DNA from: Hemerocallis citrina
Lineage: Eukaryota; Streptophyta; Magnoliopsida; Asparagales; Asphodelaceae
Length of the DNA stretch: 64,000 nt
Direction: 5' to 3'
NCBI GenBank assembly: GCA_017893485.1
Contig: CM030367.1
Location: 90,221,121-90,285,120, forward strand
The notes under the pieces are model-generated. The model ran no database searches. It was not told the DNA's origin and saw only the letters and a list, made by a program, of their open reading frames with translations. This document shows, piece by piece, positions 22,684-33,697 of this stretch. Every line of letters begins with the position of its first letter. Positions within the stretch are counted from its first letter, which is position 1. The position numbers were made by a program, and so were the translations under genes.

Positions 22684-23909
22684 TGCCCCATATCAAGTCA
22701 TTTTTTCATATATAGGGATTTGAACCAGCGCCATGAATTCTACTTTTTGTACTCGACTTGTTTCTGAAGATATGACATGGCTGAGGAGGTTGCCCTAAAA
22801 TGTTCTAATCCCGCCAGGCACACCAGACCTCACACAAATATCTGACAAATCTATGGAGTTAACTACAACACAGGTTAGCTCGAAGCATCCCCTGTGGCCC
22901 CCTAGCCAGAACGTAGTCTATGGCTTCTCGCCCTTAGATATAAGACCAGACGGAGTTCCGGCGGTCCATCCCCAAGCTCCGACAGGAATCACTCCCGCTT
23001 ATCAAGGCACTTCAGAAATTAACATACGAGATACGGACTCCGTGCTCCCAACTCGTGAGAAGGCATAGACTGTATCCCTTTGACAAAAAGGGTACAACCC
23101 ATTAACACTGCATAGTGTCGACCTATAGGACAGGTCGAATCATAAGGTATCACCCTTAACACCAACTTTTCCCTTTGGTGAAAATGATAATAAGTAAAGG
23201 TTAAGTAGTAATAGCCATAAGATGTCACTAAACCCAAACAATCTCATGGGGGTTTCAATAAGAACTTTCTTAAGATTATCCCGATCCAACTCATGGCCTA
23301 TCGATCGAAGACACCGGTGACGGAATCTCCCTCACTCATCACTACCCTAACTCGGATATCGTCAACAAACTCGGCCCGCGATCAGCCCACATCAGTTAAG
23401 ATCCGTCGGTGCTCGAGATGTGATTTATCTATAGTTTTCAAGGTGGTAAGATGCGAGTCTTGATGGTCGATGACCCCTAGGGTAACTATAAGACCTTAGA
23501 CGAACTTTTATCAAGCTAACAATACTAGTGACTTTCTCAACCATTATTACCCATATATTGAAGATGAAGCATGTTCACATCATATGGTCCAATTTCAATT
23601 AGAACCACATACAACTAGAACTCATGGGTTCTTTTTCCCAATTTGAACTAGGACAACATGCGACTAGGTTCATGGGTTCTTTCACAAGATTGAGCTAGAA
23701 CCACCTAGAACCTAAATGCATGGGTTCCTCGCTAAATTGAGCTGGAACTATCATGAGGCTAGTTTCATTGGTTTCTTCTTATAAATCGAACTAGAACAAC
23801 TATGGAACATGGGTTTATTTCAATAGTTCAATGGATTAGCATGCAAGCTAAACTCATGGGTTCCTTTTAGAATTTAATTAATACCACTACAACATATAAC
23901 TTAAACATG

Positions 23910-24670
23910 CTTGGATTCTTTTGAATCTAAAACAACTACATATCTTAAGCAGGGGTTCTTTACTAGAACTACTACAACATCTCAAGCATGGGTTCTTTAC
24001 TAGAACCACTACCATAACTCAAGCATGGGTTCTTTACGAATCCTCACTACAATACTACTATATACAACTCAAGCATGGTTCATGGGTTCCTTTAAGAATT
24101 TAACTAAAACCACTACAATAGATAACTTAAACATGCATGGATTCTTTTGAATCTAAAACAACCATACAAACTCAAGCATGGGTTTCTTACTATAATCAAC
24201 TCAAGCATGGGTTACTTACTACAATCAACTCAAGCATGAGTTTCTTACTATAATCAACTCAAGCATGGGTTACTTACTACAATCAACTCAAGCATGGTAT
24301 ACAACTTAAGAATGAGTTTCTTTACTAGATCAACCTACAATAACTCAAGTATGGTATACAACTTAAGAACGGGTTTCTTTACTACATCAACCTACAACAA
24401 CTCAAGCATGGTATACAACTTAAGCATAGATTTCTTTACTACAACAACCTACAACAACTTAAACATAATTCTTACTACAATAATCTAGCATGATGGGTTT
24501 CTTTACTACACAACTTAAGCATGATACTTACTACAACAATCTAGCATGATGGGTTTCTTTACTACAAAACTTAAGCATGATTCTTACTACAACAATCTAG
24601 CATGAATATTTACTACAACTTAAGCATGAATATTTACTACAATTTAAGCACGAATATTTACTAGCTATTA
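23910..24670. repeat. minisatellite in the right chromovirus LTR
   Basis: Third copy of the 30-36 bp 'caactcaagcatgggtt' array. Its length and unit order match 10130-10895 much better than 6540-7185. Confidence 0.8.
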
Positions 24671-25915
24671 CAAAGACTACTTCTCTTTTGAATTACAAGT
24701 CTTAAAATATTACAAAAATCTAAATTTATGAAATACAAATTTCTACGTATTACAAAAATCTACATTTTACAAATTACAAGTCGTACATACAACAAAATTC
24801 ACTTTTCTTCAATCCTACAAGTTCCTACTTACAATAAGAAAAGAAGTAATCCTTTCCATTATAAAATCAAAATAGACATGCTATAAAAGACTAATCTTTT
24901 ATCATTATAGAAGCAAAATGGAAGCTTAATCTTTCACAACCTAGAAGTAAAAATAGAAGCTGAATCTTTCATGAACTAGATTTACCAAGAACTTGATTTT
25001 TAACAAGTAGAGAGCAACCTACACAAAAGACTTATCTTTTGTTAGCTAGTTGAGTTCTACAACCCAAGAATGGGCATGTAAGTATTTTTTTCTACACTAC
25101 TCTTTATATGCACATAGTTTAGGTCCAAGTTGTAGTTTTATGTTAACAAAACAACCATAATAACAACAATAAACATAACAAGGTTAAAGGTTCAACCTTT
25201 ATGTGTTTTATTTAAGTTCCACCATCCATCTTTTCCATGGGATCATTTTGATACCTACAACCACTTTATGCTTAATAATTAGTCCAAGTTATTTTTGGAG
25301 TGCGCACACACAAAAGAGGAAAAAAAAATCAACACAAATAAAAAGAGAATCCCCACCTTGATTTTCAACCATTCTTATGCACAAATCTTAGTCCAAGTAG
25401 TTCAAAATAATCATAACAAGTCTTAAAGACTCAATCTTTATGCCATTTATTTAAGTTCTACCATCAATACTTTCATGGGATCATTTTGATCCCTACAACC
25501 TTGTTGATGCTTAGGAATTTAGTCCAAGTTGTTTTAACAACATACAACATCCACCCTTCTTAAATAAGAGTTCTATTTTAGCCTACAACAAACAACCATC
25601 AAAAGATGGGTTCTTTTCCACCTACAACAATTAATCCATCCTAAAGATGGTTCTTCTTCACATACATAAAATAAAAGAGAAAACAACCATAAAAGAGAAC
25701 AAAAAACACACACAAGAGAAGTAGAGAACCCCCACCTTGGTTCCTTGTAGGAAGGACTAGCTAGCAACCTTCTCCTTCCTCCTAGCTTCTACTACAACTC
25801 TTAAAAAAACCTATAATGAAAACTCTCTAGTTAGGGTTTTGTTCTTTCTTTCATTTTCCTCTCTTTCTTTTTTTTTCTTGTAAAAATGAGACAAGAGGTG
25901 AGGGGGGGGGGGGGG

Positions 25916-25923
25916 TATTTATA
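25916..25923 (-). promoter_or_regulatory. TATA box of the right chromovirus LTR
   Basis: TATTTATA on plus (TATAAATA on minus), directly after a run of G's longer than in the left-LTR copies. Homologous to 8465-8472 and 12131-12138. Confidence 0.6.
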
Positions 25924-26705
25924 GGGTGGAAGAGATGGGGGAGAGTGCAAAAAGCACCAAGTGGTTTTGCAAATGCCCCCTTGGAGTAAATCAAGGCCGA
26001 CCATACCTAGGGAGGGGGAAAGGTGAGGTGGAGGTAAGGTGGAGGGGTGAGGTGGAGGGAGAGAGCATTCTGGAAGAACACCTTATCTCTTATGTATCCT
26101 TAATTAATCCTAGGTTTAATCTTTCAAACAAAACCTAGTCATCCAAATTGATTTATCATGACAAAAAGAGACATTTTTGTCCAAAACACATGCTACACAA
26201 TTTGTACAATGTACGAAATCGGTACATGCTCATACGTATACATATATATGTATACCGATAATTTCCGTTTATTAAACCGCATAATCCGTATAAAAAATTT
26301 ATTAATTTCGAAAATAATAATAAAATAAATTTTATTATCGGCTCGGAAGATTACAGTACCAATTTGATACAATACAGATGTATACAGACTGGTATATATG
26401 TACAGATAATGTTTATTAACAAAACCGGGGGATATCCACCAAAAATATTTCAATTCTAAAAATAAAAATAAAATAATAGTAAAATATTAATTTTTAATAT
26501 CTGTCCGGGATTTGCCAGACATTTTCTCAAAAATGCATTTTACAGGATTTGTACAAGTGCACAAAACCGATACAATACCTGTATATACTTACTAGTATAT
26601 ATTCATAGGTAAGTTTTTATTTAGAAAAACCAAAAAATTTCCATAAAAATATTTAAATTTTTTAAATAATAAAATACAAATATAATATCCGACCGGGATA
26701 TTACA

Positions 26706-27063
26706 ATTTCATATCAGGAGTAATAGAGAATGCAGGGATAGAAGGGCCAGCAGTGACAGACTGACCCAAGAGCTGGAGTTCCAGCTGAGCGAGACGATGC
26801 TGAAGTTTAGCCCAATCATTAGGAGTCCGCAAGGCTGGAGTAAACATCATGGTCGAGGATGTAAGGGAAGAAGTACTTCGATGAGGAATGAGACTGATGT
26901 CACCTTGGCAGTAATCAAAATGAGGTTGGAACTGCTGCTGATGTTGGGATTGGGATAAGGAGATGGATGGTGTCACTGGTTGTGGAAGAAGGGGTGGGGT
27001 AGGGTTAGGGATGGTACTGGGAGGTGGGTGGAGGCTGAAATCAGGATGATGACGATGTTGCAT
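26706..27063 (-). pseudogene. copia Gag-Pol N-terminal remnant
   Basis: The frame reads Pro/Ser/Gln-rich text ('PPPSTIPNPTPPLLPQP', 'HRLAQLELQLLGQSV') and would run across the insertion into the protease remnant at 4702. This is the linker normally found between the gag zinc knuckle and protease. The gag core and its CCHC knuckle are not present, so the gag was lost by deletion or decay before or after the nested insertion. Confidence 0.6.
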
Positions 27064-27992
27064 CTGTCTGAATTTGGATGGAGATCGAGATGTGAAGGGG
27101 AGTGAAGAGGAAGATGTAGCAGCGAAGAAATCGGTGGTGAATGAAAGAGACTAGTGAGACTGAGGTTTCATTTGAGAAGGAGTACCTGCAACTTTTTTTT
27201 AAAATTTTTTTTAAACAACAACGAATAGCTACAGTGGAAGCAACAACAATAGACCAGCAACAGACCTAGCAATAGCAGAGAGAGGAAGGGTCAGATGAGG
27301 GTTAGATGAGGGTTTTGAATTTGTGTTTGGGTGTGGGTTTCTAACTTTTTTGGCAATCAGAAAATAGTTTAGATTACGGTATTGGGTTGGGTTATGGTTG
27401 GTAAGGTATGGAGTGCGGATGTGCTTTCGGGTTCGGGTAGTGGGTTAGAATTTGGGTTTGGTTAGAAATATAGGGTTAGGGTTTTGAAGAGAGAATGAAG
27501 GAAAGGGCGGGTAGGGTTAAGGATTATAGGGTCAGTGTGTGGTGTGAGGAGGTCGCGGCATGGAGGCGGCTAGGGTTTTCAGGAGAAACATGATGTGAAG
27601 GAGCAGATGGGTTTCAGAGTTGGATTGGATGGGTTTCAAAAATGGTGTTGGAGTGGATGAAGCATATGGATTTTTAGGAGTAAGGTGATGAGAGAGTAGG
27701 GTTACGAGCAGGGGTAGGGAATTTGATGGGCAATAGAAATGGTGGTGATGATGACGGATTTGTTGTTGTTGAATATGGGCTATGGCGTTATGGTGGCAAC
27801 GATGAAAGATTTTCTATTGGTTTTTTATGCCAACGGGGAAGACATGGGGATTAGGATCTTCAGGGTTGTTGCCGATGAATGTGTTGCCGATGAAGGTGTT
27901 GCTGGAGTTGATGTTTTAGTTGCTGTTGTTGTTGTAGTCAACAAGGAAGAGATTAAGTTAGTAATTAGTGAAGAGATAGAAATTTAGGATTG
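27064..27992 (-). other. copia leader/gag region, no readable gag
   Basis: Stop-rich on the minus strand. The plus strand carries G/T-rich text ('gggttagggttt'-like words at 27300-27500) and an 82-codon open frame at 27739-27987 without motifs. The size fits a decayed leader and gag, but no UBN2-type gag wording can be recognised. Confidence 0.5.
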
Positions 27993-28006
27993 GAGCTCTG
28001 ATACTA
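27993..28006 (-). promoter_or_regulatory. copia primer-binding site
   Basis: The minus strand reads TAGTATCAGAGCTC right after the LTR end. It differs from the usual tRNA-Met site TGGTATCAGAGC by one base. Confidence 0.75.
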
Positions 28007-28159
28007 TGATAAGGTTAACGGAGAAATTGGAAAATATTATCGGATTGTTGGATTGATTATAACTGAGTGCAAATGTCTTATATATATAGGAGAAAAACAA
28101 ATACTAAACTGATACATAACCCGTTATGGGACTAAATATATATAATACAATATCTAACA
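28007..28159 (-). repeat. copia 5' LTR
   Basis: Plus-strand TGATAAGG to CTAACA, i.e. TGTTAG...TTATCA on the minus strand. Partner of 1335-1486, followed by the TATAC duplication at 28160-28164. Roughly ten differences from the other LTR by eye, so it is older than the nested elements. Confidence 0.85.
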
Positions 28160-28270
28160 TATACAATTGCTTTCTCCCTATTCGAATTAGGTGTCCTTTG
28201 AATTTCTAATCACCAATGCAGCTGCATATAATTTCTCAATAGCAAGGCGAAAGAGAAGTTAATCTTGATG

Positions 28271-28800
28271 CTATGCAGTGGTGGTGGCTGCCAAGAAGAA
28301 GAACAAGACGTGTGTGGCCTCAATGGCCAGACGTAATGCTTGAATACAAAAACAGTCCTTCAAAGAAACTGTGTATTTATGAAAGGGAACAGTTTCCAGC
28401 AATTGTGTTCTACGGATACTGAGACAGTTATTAACAACTGGATTTATAGCAAGAAATGAAGAGCCAAATAGGGTGGCATATTGCACATTGCACAGAGAGT
28501 CCACATAAGATGAATATCGATCAGGAACTTCAAGTGTTACAACAATCGCGTGTTGCAGTGGATTGAACTGCTACCAGGATAGAGGAAACTAACGTCCAAA
28601 CTGGTACTAGTGGAAAAATGGCCGAACAAGTCTCGATAATTTTGCTGCAAGTAGACACTGCTAAAGAACATGGTCCAGAGTTTCCTCTACGCCGAAAGTA
28701 CATCCTGACACAATGGTAAATCAATGGACATTCTGGCTATACAACAGAGTGGCGACTGGACATGCTTGATGTACAACTTTCCAAGGAAAACCCCTCGTTG
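28271..28800 (-). pseudogene. possible LINE C-terminal (zf-RVT-like) remnant
   Basis: Across three broken minus-strand frames there is text such as 'GCTFGVEETLDHVL' followed by 'QCLLAAKL'. This resembles the 'C..C...EET.DHL...C' zinc box at the end of plant L1-type reverse transcriptases. Downstream frames (28504-28271) give an 'SIRRTQLLETVPFHKY' piece with no known motif. All are full of stops. Weak call. Confidence 0.35.
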
Positions 28801-30650
28801 ATGCTTGATGCCCATGCTTTATATAAAGAGAAAATACTTAGGTCGCTTTTTCCTCAGTGCAAAACAATATTGAAATATCAAAATTTCTCCTTGCCTAACT
28901 GAGCTAGTACTGGGAAACAACAACAATAGAGAAAATGTTCACTCTGTACATCTTACCAATACACCCGAAAAAAGCAAAGTATAAAACTGGTAGGTCTCAT
29001 AACTGGCAAAGCAGACCAATAGAAATTTGCGGTCCTGCACAATTAGTAGAACTGCTTTTGAGATCATTCACCATCTGTTCAGTGTAGGATTGGCAATCAG
29101 CTAACTTACCCCAACAACTAGCTAGCCATTTTGGAGTAGGGGGGGACATGAGCATGGGTCGACACGAAAGCATGTGGGTTGGCACGATTTTACTAGTACA
29201 TGGACTAGTCCCATTCGAAAATAGGTAAGGTTTGAACCTCTAAATTGAGGCCCAAATTGAATTGAACTGAGCTTCGGTACGCATTGGCCCAGCCCATGGG
29301 CGGCCCAGGCACAATCGAGTCAGGCCAATAGTATATTTACCATTATAGGCCCGTGTTACATGTACAATTTAAGGCTTGTGATATATGCAAGGTTTTAAAA
29401 CTCTTTTTTGGTTTCGCTTTTGCTTTCTCAAATATTGATAAGTTTGGGAGGGTTTCTAGAGGTTTCATTCGAAGTTTTGATTTTGGTTTCTATTCAATAT
29501 TTATATGTATATGTATATATAATTCAGCGAACTAATAGTTTTCTAGTAAAAATTCCAAAATATACTGGTTAAAATGCAAAATATCGTGTTTTTTAAGTGA
29601 ATGGATATGCGAGTTGGGTTTGGTTCAGTTCAGACCTGACCCATTTTAGGTTGAATCTGCTCATTTAACTGAACTGGGTTGGATCTGAATTAGTTCTAAC
29701 CAGATAAGGGCCTTTATTTGAAAACCCAACCTTAATCCCATTTCATCGCACACAGCCACCAAGGAGAGAGTGATTCTTTCTGGAAATAATGAAAATAAAG
29801 ACAAAAGAAGAATAAAGAATGAAGAAGAACTAGACAACATAAGTGAGAAGGTTTCAAAACTTAAAAAGGTGATTTTTTTTCTTATATGTTTATCTTTTCT
29901 AAGCCTACCCCTTCCTTAATCATCTCCAACCTCAAGATGCAGGTTTCTTTTAAAATTTAGAAGCCGTTGGATGGGTTTCGGCCGAAATTGATATTTATCC
30001 CTGTTTCGGACTGATTCCTTCCGAAACTGATTCGATTTCTTGAGCCATCAACCACTACTATATTTGCTTGTCGGCCTGATATATGATATAAAGCTAGATC
30101 GATTAGGATCTATTATTTTTTGTAATAGAGGACGAATCCTTCCAACAATTATCTTGGTGACCACTTTCTAAAAAAAATACATAATGGAATAGGCCAGAAG
30201 TGGCTCAACAATTCGTGGTTCGGAATGTGTGTGATGAGTGTTCGATTCAACCCCCGAGGTATCATTTTCGAAACCTCAATCCATATTTATATATATATAT
30301 ATATATATCCTATCCAATCCTATATTAATATAATTGACTTGAGATTCCAGGAAACTATTCACATGTATATTTTAAGGGCCCTGAAAGTTCACCATGTGTC
30401 GTCTATTTATAAAATTAATGTGGTACTTTTTAAAGGCTCTGTAACTTTGACATGTATCGCTTGTTTAAAAAAATTAAAACTGAATTAAAATTTAAATATA
30501 TAATAAATCATGTATAATGTAAAATTAGGTATATAAAGATAAACATAAATTATATATTCTTTCTTCTTTTATGTATATATCTACATCTTATTATTCCTTA
30601 TAATTACTACTTTCTCACTCACTTCTCTATTATCTTTCTATCATCATTTA
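28801..30650. other. spacer without recognisable gene
   Basis: AT-rich sequence with an (AT)n run at 30288-30308. Between 29600 and 29700 there is 'cagttcagacctgaccc'-type text. Nothing codes and no termini were found. A 'gggccctgaaagttcacc' / 'aaaggctctgtaactttg' pair at 30375-30445 is a short direct repeat. Confidence 0.4.
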
Positions 30651-30654
30651 TAAC

Positions 30655-31206
30655 AATTCGTAACTAAGAAGTTTTCAAGCATTTGTATTTTTTTTTCAGA
30701 TTATAATTGTCAAACTCATTTAATTTAGTGGCTTTATTTTTTTTCTACTTTTTTCTTGGAAATATACTGTAAGTTAATAAAAAATCTCTTCACTTTTTGT
30801 TGTTGATTTTTTTAGAATTACAGAATGGAGTTACATGGAGGAGTATGTATGGTCTGATGATTAAAAGTAAATCTCTCTTTCTCTCTCTCTCTCTCTTTTA
30901 TTTCTCTCTGACACTATTTACAGTTATTAGTAACTAAGAAGTATTCATGCATTTTGGTTTTTTTTATATCAAATTATATTAGTCAAACTTATTAGAATTT
31001 TATATTTCTTTTCTCCTTTTCTCCTTTTCTTCTTTTTGGAAACATACTATAAATTATTAACATTTTTTTTCCTTTTCTATGTTTTTTTCTTGGTAACAAA
31101 ATTGAGTTACATGGTGGAGTAAGTATAATATGATAATTAAAGGTAAATATTTGTACAATTATAATTGTAGAATACAACTATATCAACTTAGTTTCTTTTT
31201 TGAATC
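30655..31206. repeat. two degenerate tandem units of about 270 bp
   Basis: 'taactaagaagt' begins at 30661 and 30931. 'gagttacatgg' with 'ggagta..tat' follows at about 30828 and 31104. Intervening pyrimidine-rich and T-rich segments correspond. A (CT)n tract at 30877-30897 lies in between. AT-rich and non-coding. Confidence 0.65.
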
Positions 31207-31270
31207 TTTTGGAGACATGAAGTAATTATCTTTTCATTTTTCTTTAATGTTGATGGTTTTTAAGGTTACA

Positions 31271-31533
31271 ACATTGAGTTTCGCCAAAAAGTATGCATAA
31301 TTATTAACCTATCAAGCAATTATTCACTATTTTTTCGATATCCATGCATTAAAATTTAGACATCAAAGTAAATCTTATTACAATATCTCAAGATTGTCTG
31401 TTATAATTATCGTATAGTTTTAAGTGAATACTTTTTTTCTTTAAATAATTATCTTATAATTATCTTGAGATTACTTTGAAAATTATTATAAGGTTTGAAC
31501 TTTGAAGTAAATCTGAATACTGTAAAAACTATA

Positions 31534-31569
<36 letters not shown>

Positions 31570-31950
31570 CTAAAATAAAATTGTAGAAATTATTTTGTTA
31601 TCTACTTATAATTTAAAAAGCGATTTTTTTTACCAAAAAGGAATTTGTACCAATTCGAAAAAGTGATTTTTTATGTATTATATATATATTGAAGTTTCTA
31701 GACTAACAAAATTGAGTTACATGAAGGAATAAGCATAATTATTAACCTCCACAACAATTATTCATTGTTTTTACTTTAGCCACGCATTAAGATTTAAACT
31801 TTAAAATAAATCTGAATACTATATCTCAATATTACTTTTTATAATTATCTTTCAATTTTAGGTGAATACTATATAATTTTCTTTTTGTAAAGTCTTATAA
31901 TTATCTTGAGAATTCTTTATATAACTATCCTAAGATTTGAAGAAAATCTA
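31271..31950. repeat. two degenerate direct repeats about 435 bp apart
   Basis: 'attgagtt(ac/tc)' with 'gcataattattaacct' occurs at 31271 and 31706. Both are followed by a parallel series ('cgcattaa.atttaaac', 'ataaatctgaatac', 'aattatcttgaga'). The first words also occur in the 270-bp units upstream, so the whole of 30.65-31.95 kb seems to be built from one old repeat family. Confidence 0.6.
31539..31568. repeat. (TA)n microsatellite
   Basis: About 15 TA dinucleotides without interruption. Confidence 0.95.
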
Positions 31951-32395
31951 ATCTATTTCTATTATAAAAGCAAGAATAAAATCTGTCCTGAGTAGATCTG
32001 GATCACACATCTTAATTGTATAATATAAATCTAATCTAGACCATCTAAATCTCTCAAATATTTTAGATCTAGAACACATTTTATTCTTAGCTCTAATCTA
32101 GGACATACACATTTCTCCTCAACTAATCCCCCATTATAAAATCAATAGAGTATATTATCCCTAATCCCCTTGAATGTTTTGCCGTAATAGGCAACTTTTT
32201 GAAAATATTTGCAATTATGGGCCAGTTTCGAAACTATTAGTTCTCGTGGGCTACTTTGAGCCACGTCAGCAGTGACCGTTATTCTCATTAGTGACCTCTT
32301 CATTTTGAATGTCGATAATGGAATAGTGGCCCATGTTTTGACATATTTGGAATTTTTTGTTTACTGTTTCTATTCCCACTAGCGATCTTAGTATA

Positions 32396-33016
32396 TGATA
32401 TGGCTAAAAATGGGGTTTAATCAGAACCGTCCAAATCGGGCACGAATCTTGAAGCCCAGGGGTAAAATGGTAATTTTACCTACCAATGGGTCTGAGATGG
32501 GTACTGGATCTCTTCGTCAAAGATCCAATAACCCACGAACGGATCCACCTTAATCGGGTGCGGGTTTCAACCAGCAGAAAGCCCGATCCAGAGGGATAGA
32601 ATTAGGGTTTCTGATTAAATCCTAATCAACGGCCCTGATTCATGTCTATCCTTCCACTGGGAATTAGGGATTACATTCCTAATCTGTTTACAAGGAGTAT
32701 ATTCCTTATCAGATCACGGGGATTACATTCCTAATCTGATCCCTAAGACGCCTATAAATACCACCCATCCATCTCCATTAAGAGGTAATCAATCTTTTGC
32801 CAGTTTTCACGCTCTTTCTTAATCATCCCTGATTACTGACTTGAGCATCGGAGGGTGCGTCGCCGGAAACAACCCCGGTGTTTCGCACTTTTTGCAGGTG
32901 TACGGCAGGAGTCAGCGTCAAACTCCGACGGAACAGGTATACAGGTTTGCTATTCAGTTTTCCTAAGAATCCACAAATACTATCTGTTTGCCCCCACACC
33001 AAATTTAGCGGCAACA
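32396..33016 (+). mobile_element. solo LTR of the gag-only (TR-GAG) family
   Basis: 621 bp, TGATATGGC to GGCAACA, alignable along its length with 15498-16115 but clearly more diverged. Flanked by a perfect GTATA duplication (32391-32395 and 33017-33021). TATAAATA at 32753-32760. A solo LTR with its duplication intact means LTR-LTR recombination removed the interior. Confidence 0.93.
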
Positions 33017-33117
33017 GTATATATGAGGTCGCACAAATTAGCGACCTCAAATGAATGTATTGAGACACTTAGCAATTTCTAGAGAGCTTTTGCTCTTTTG
33101 AATTTTTTTTAAAAAAA

Positions 33118-33375
33118 CTGAGGTCGCTATTAGGAATAGCGACCTTAGTATATTTGGTCGTTATTCACAATAGCGACATCAATAAGAAACTCAATCTCCT
33201 TGTTCTTTGTAAAATTTACAAAATAGTCACACAACTAAGACCTTTATCTGGAATAACGACCTTCGTACAATAAAGGCCTCTATTCCGAATAGCGACCTTA
33301 GTACAACTGAAACCTCTATTCCGAATAGCGATCTTGGTATAACTGAGGTCGCTATTCCGAATAGCGATCTCAGTT
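33118..33375. repeat. palindromic 'ggtcgctatt...aatagcgacc' units in the fold-back centre
   Basis: Near-perfect palindromes at about 33119-33146 (aggtcgctattaggaatagc...), 33273-33300, 33308-33334 and 33343-33372. All are variants of 'ggtcgctattccgaatagcg'. Each can form a hairpin. They account for the repeated 'RSLFGIE' text in a minus-strand open frame, which is not a gene. Confidence 0.8.
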
Positions 33376-33697
33376 TCAAAAATAAATTGATTGTTATTTT
33401 TTTGAAGAACAAATGCTCTCTAAATTTTGCTAAGTGTTAGAATACAGTTTATTAAAGGTCCATAATCCCATTAGCGACTTCATATATGCTTTGGTCGCAA
33501 TAGGAATAGCGACATCAAACAAAAAATTCCAATTATTTTAAAAGATAGGCCGATATTCCCATTAGAGACTTTCAAAATGAATAGGTCGCTAATGAGAATA
33601 GCTGCTGACGTGGCACAAAGTAGACCACGAGCGCTAATAGTTTCGAAACTGGCCCATAATCGCAAATATTTTCAAAAAGTGGCCTATTACGGCAAAA

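Larger units (their letters stand above)
4703..26705 (-). mobile_element. 22-kb chromovirus (Ty3/gypsy) derivative with giant LTRs and a deleted interior
   Basis: Starts TGTAATGCC at 4703 and ends GATATTACA at 26705. It is flanked by AATTC (4698-4702) and ATTTC (26706-26710), a 5-bp duplication with one mismatch. The copia element resumes on each side, so the insertion interrupted it. Orientation is minus: primer site 14845-14857 next to the right LTR, purine tract 12922-12933 next to the left LTR. The interior is only 12921-14860 and keeps gag zinc knuckles plus scraps of RT and chromodomain. It therefore could move only with help from an autonomous relative. The right LTR contains a separate 7.2-kb element. 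Confidence 0.85.
14861..26705 (-). repeat. chromovirus 5' LTR, split by the gag-only element
   Basis: LTR pieces 14861-15497 and 22684-26705 flank the insertion. Without it the LTR is about 4.65 kb. It has a single core copy (22707-26365), a TATA box at 25916-25923 and a minisatellite at 23910-24670. A small deletion at 23220 ('agccataa' joined to 'gatgtcac') is private to this LTR. Confidence 0.85.
1335..28159 (-). mobile_element. Ty1/copia LTR retrotransposon, interrupted by a 22-kb insertion
   Basis: Seen: near-identical 152-153 bp LTRs at 1335-1486 and 28007-28159, a 5-bp duplication TATAC outside both, an initiator-tRNA-Met-type primer site inside the right LTR, and a purine tract inside the left LTR. 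Protease, GAG-pre-integrase, integrase, reverse transcriptase and RNase H lie in copia order on the minus strand. Removing the insertion at 4703-26705 plus one 5-bp duplication leaves about 4.8 kb, a normal copia size. Very short LTRs at this size are compatible with an Ale/Retrofit-type lineage, but that assignment is inference. The element is dead: the gag core is missing and pol has many stops and frameshifts. Confidence 0.88.
32177..33697. mobile_element. fold-back / long-TIR DNA element, about 0.9 kb, split by a solo LTR
   Basis: TTTTGCCGTAATAGG at 32177 is matched in reverse by CCTATTACGGCAAAA ending at 33697. The inverted match continues for more than 200 bp ('gggccagtttcgaaactatt', 'gccacgtcagcag', 'attctcatta') and resumes inside the solo LTR insertion ('cacttagcaa', 'agagagc' at 33065-33095 against 33405-33435). 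The element is therefore nearly one long inverted repeat around a short middle. AATG on both sides (32173-32176, 33698-33701) may be a target duplication. No transposase. Superfamily uncertain (Mutator-like or CACTA-like derivative). Confidence 0.75.

Noticed and set aside
27739..27987. 82-codon Val/Asp-rich plus-strand open frame
   Set aside because: It lies in the leader/gag region of the minus-strand copia element and has no domain.
31961..32170. Helitron 5' end ('tctattataaaagcaag')
   Set aside because: Suggestive start words only. No CTRR end with a hairpin and no Rep/helicase found nearby.
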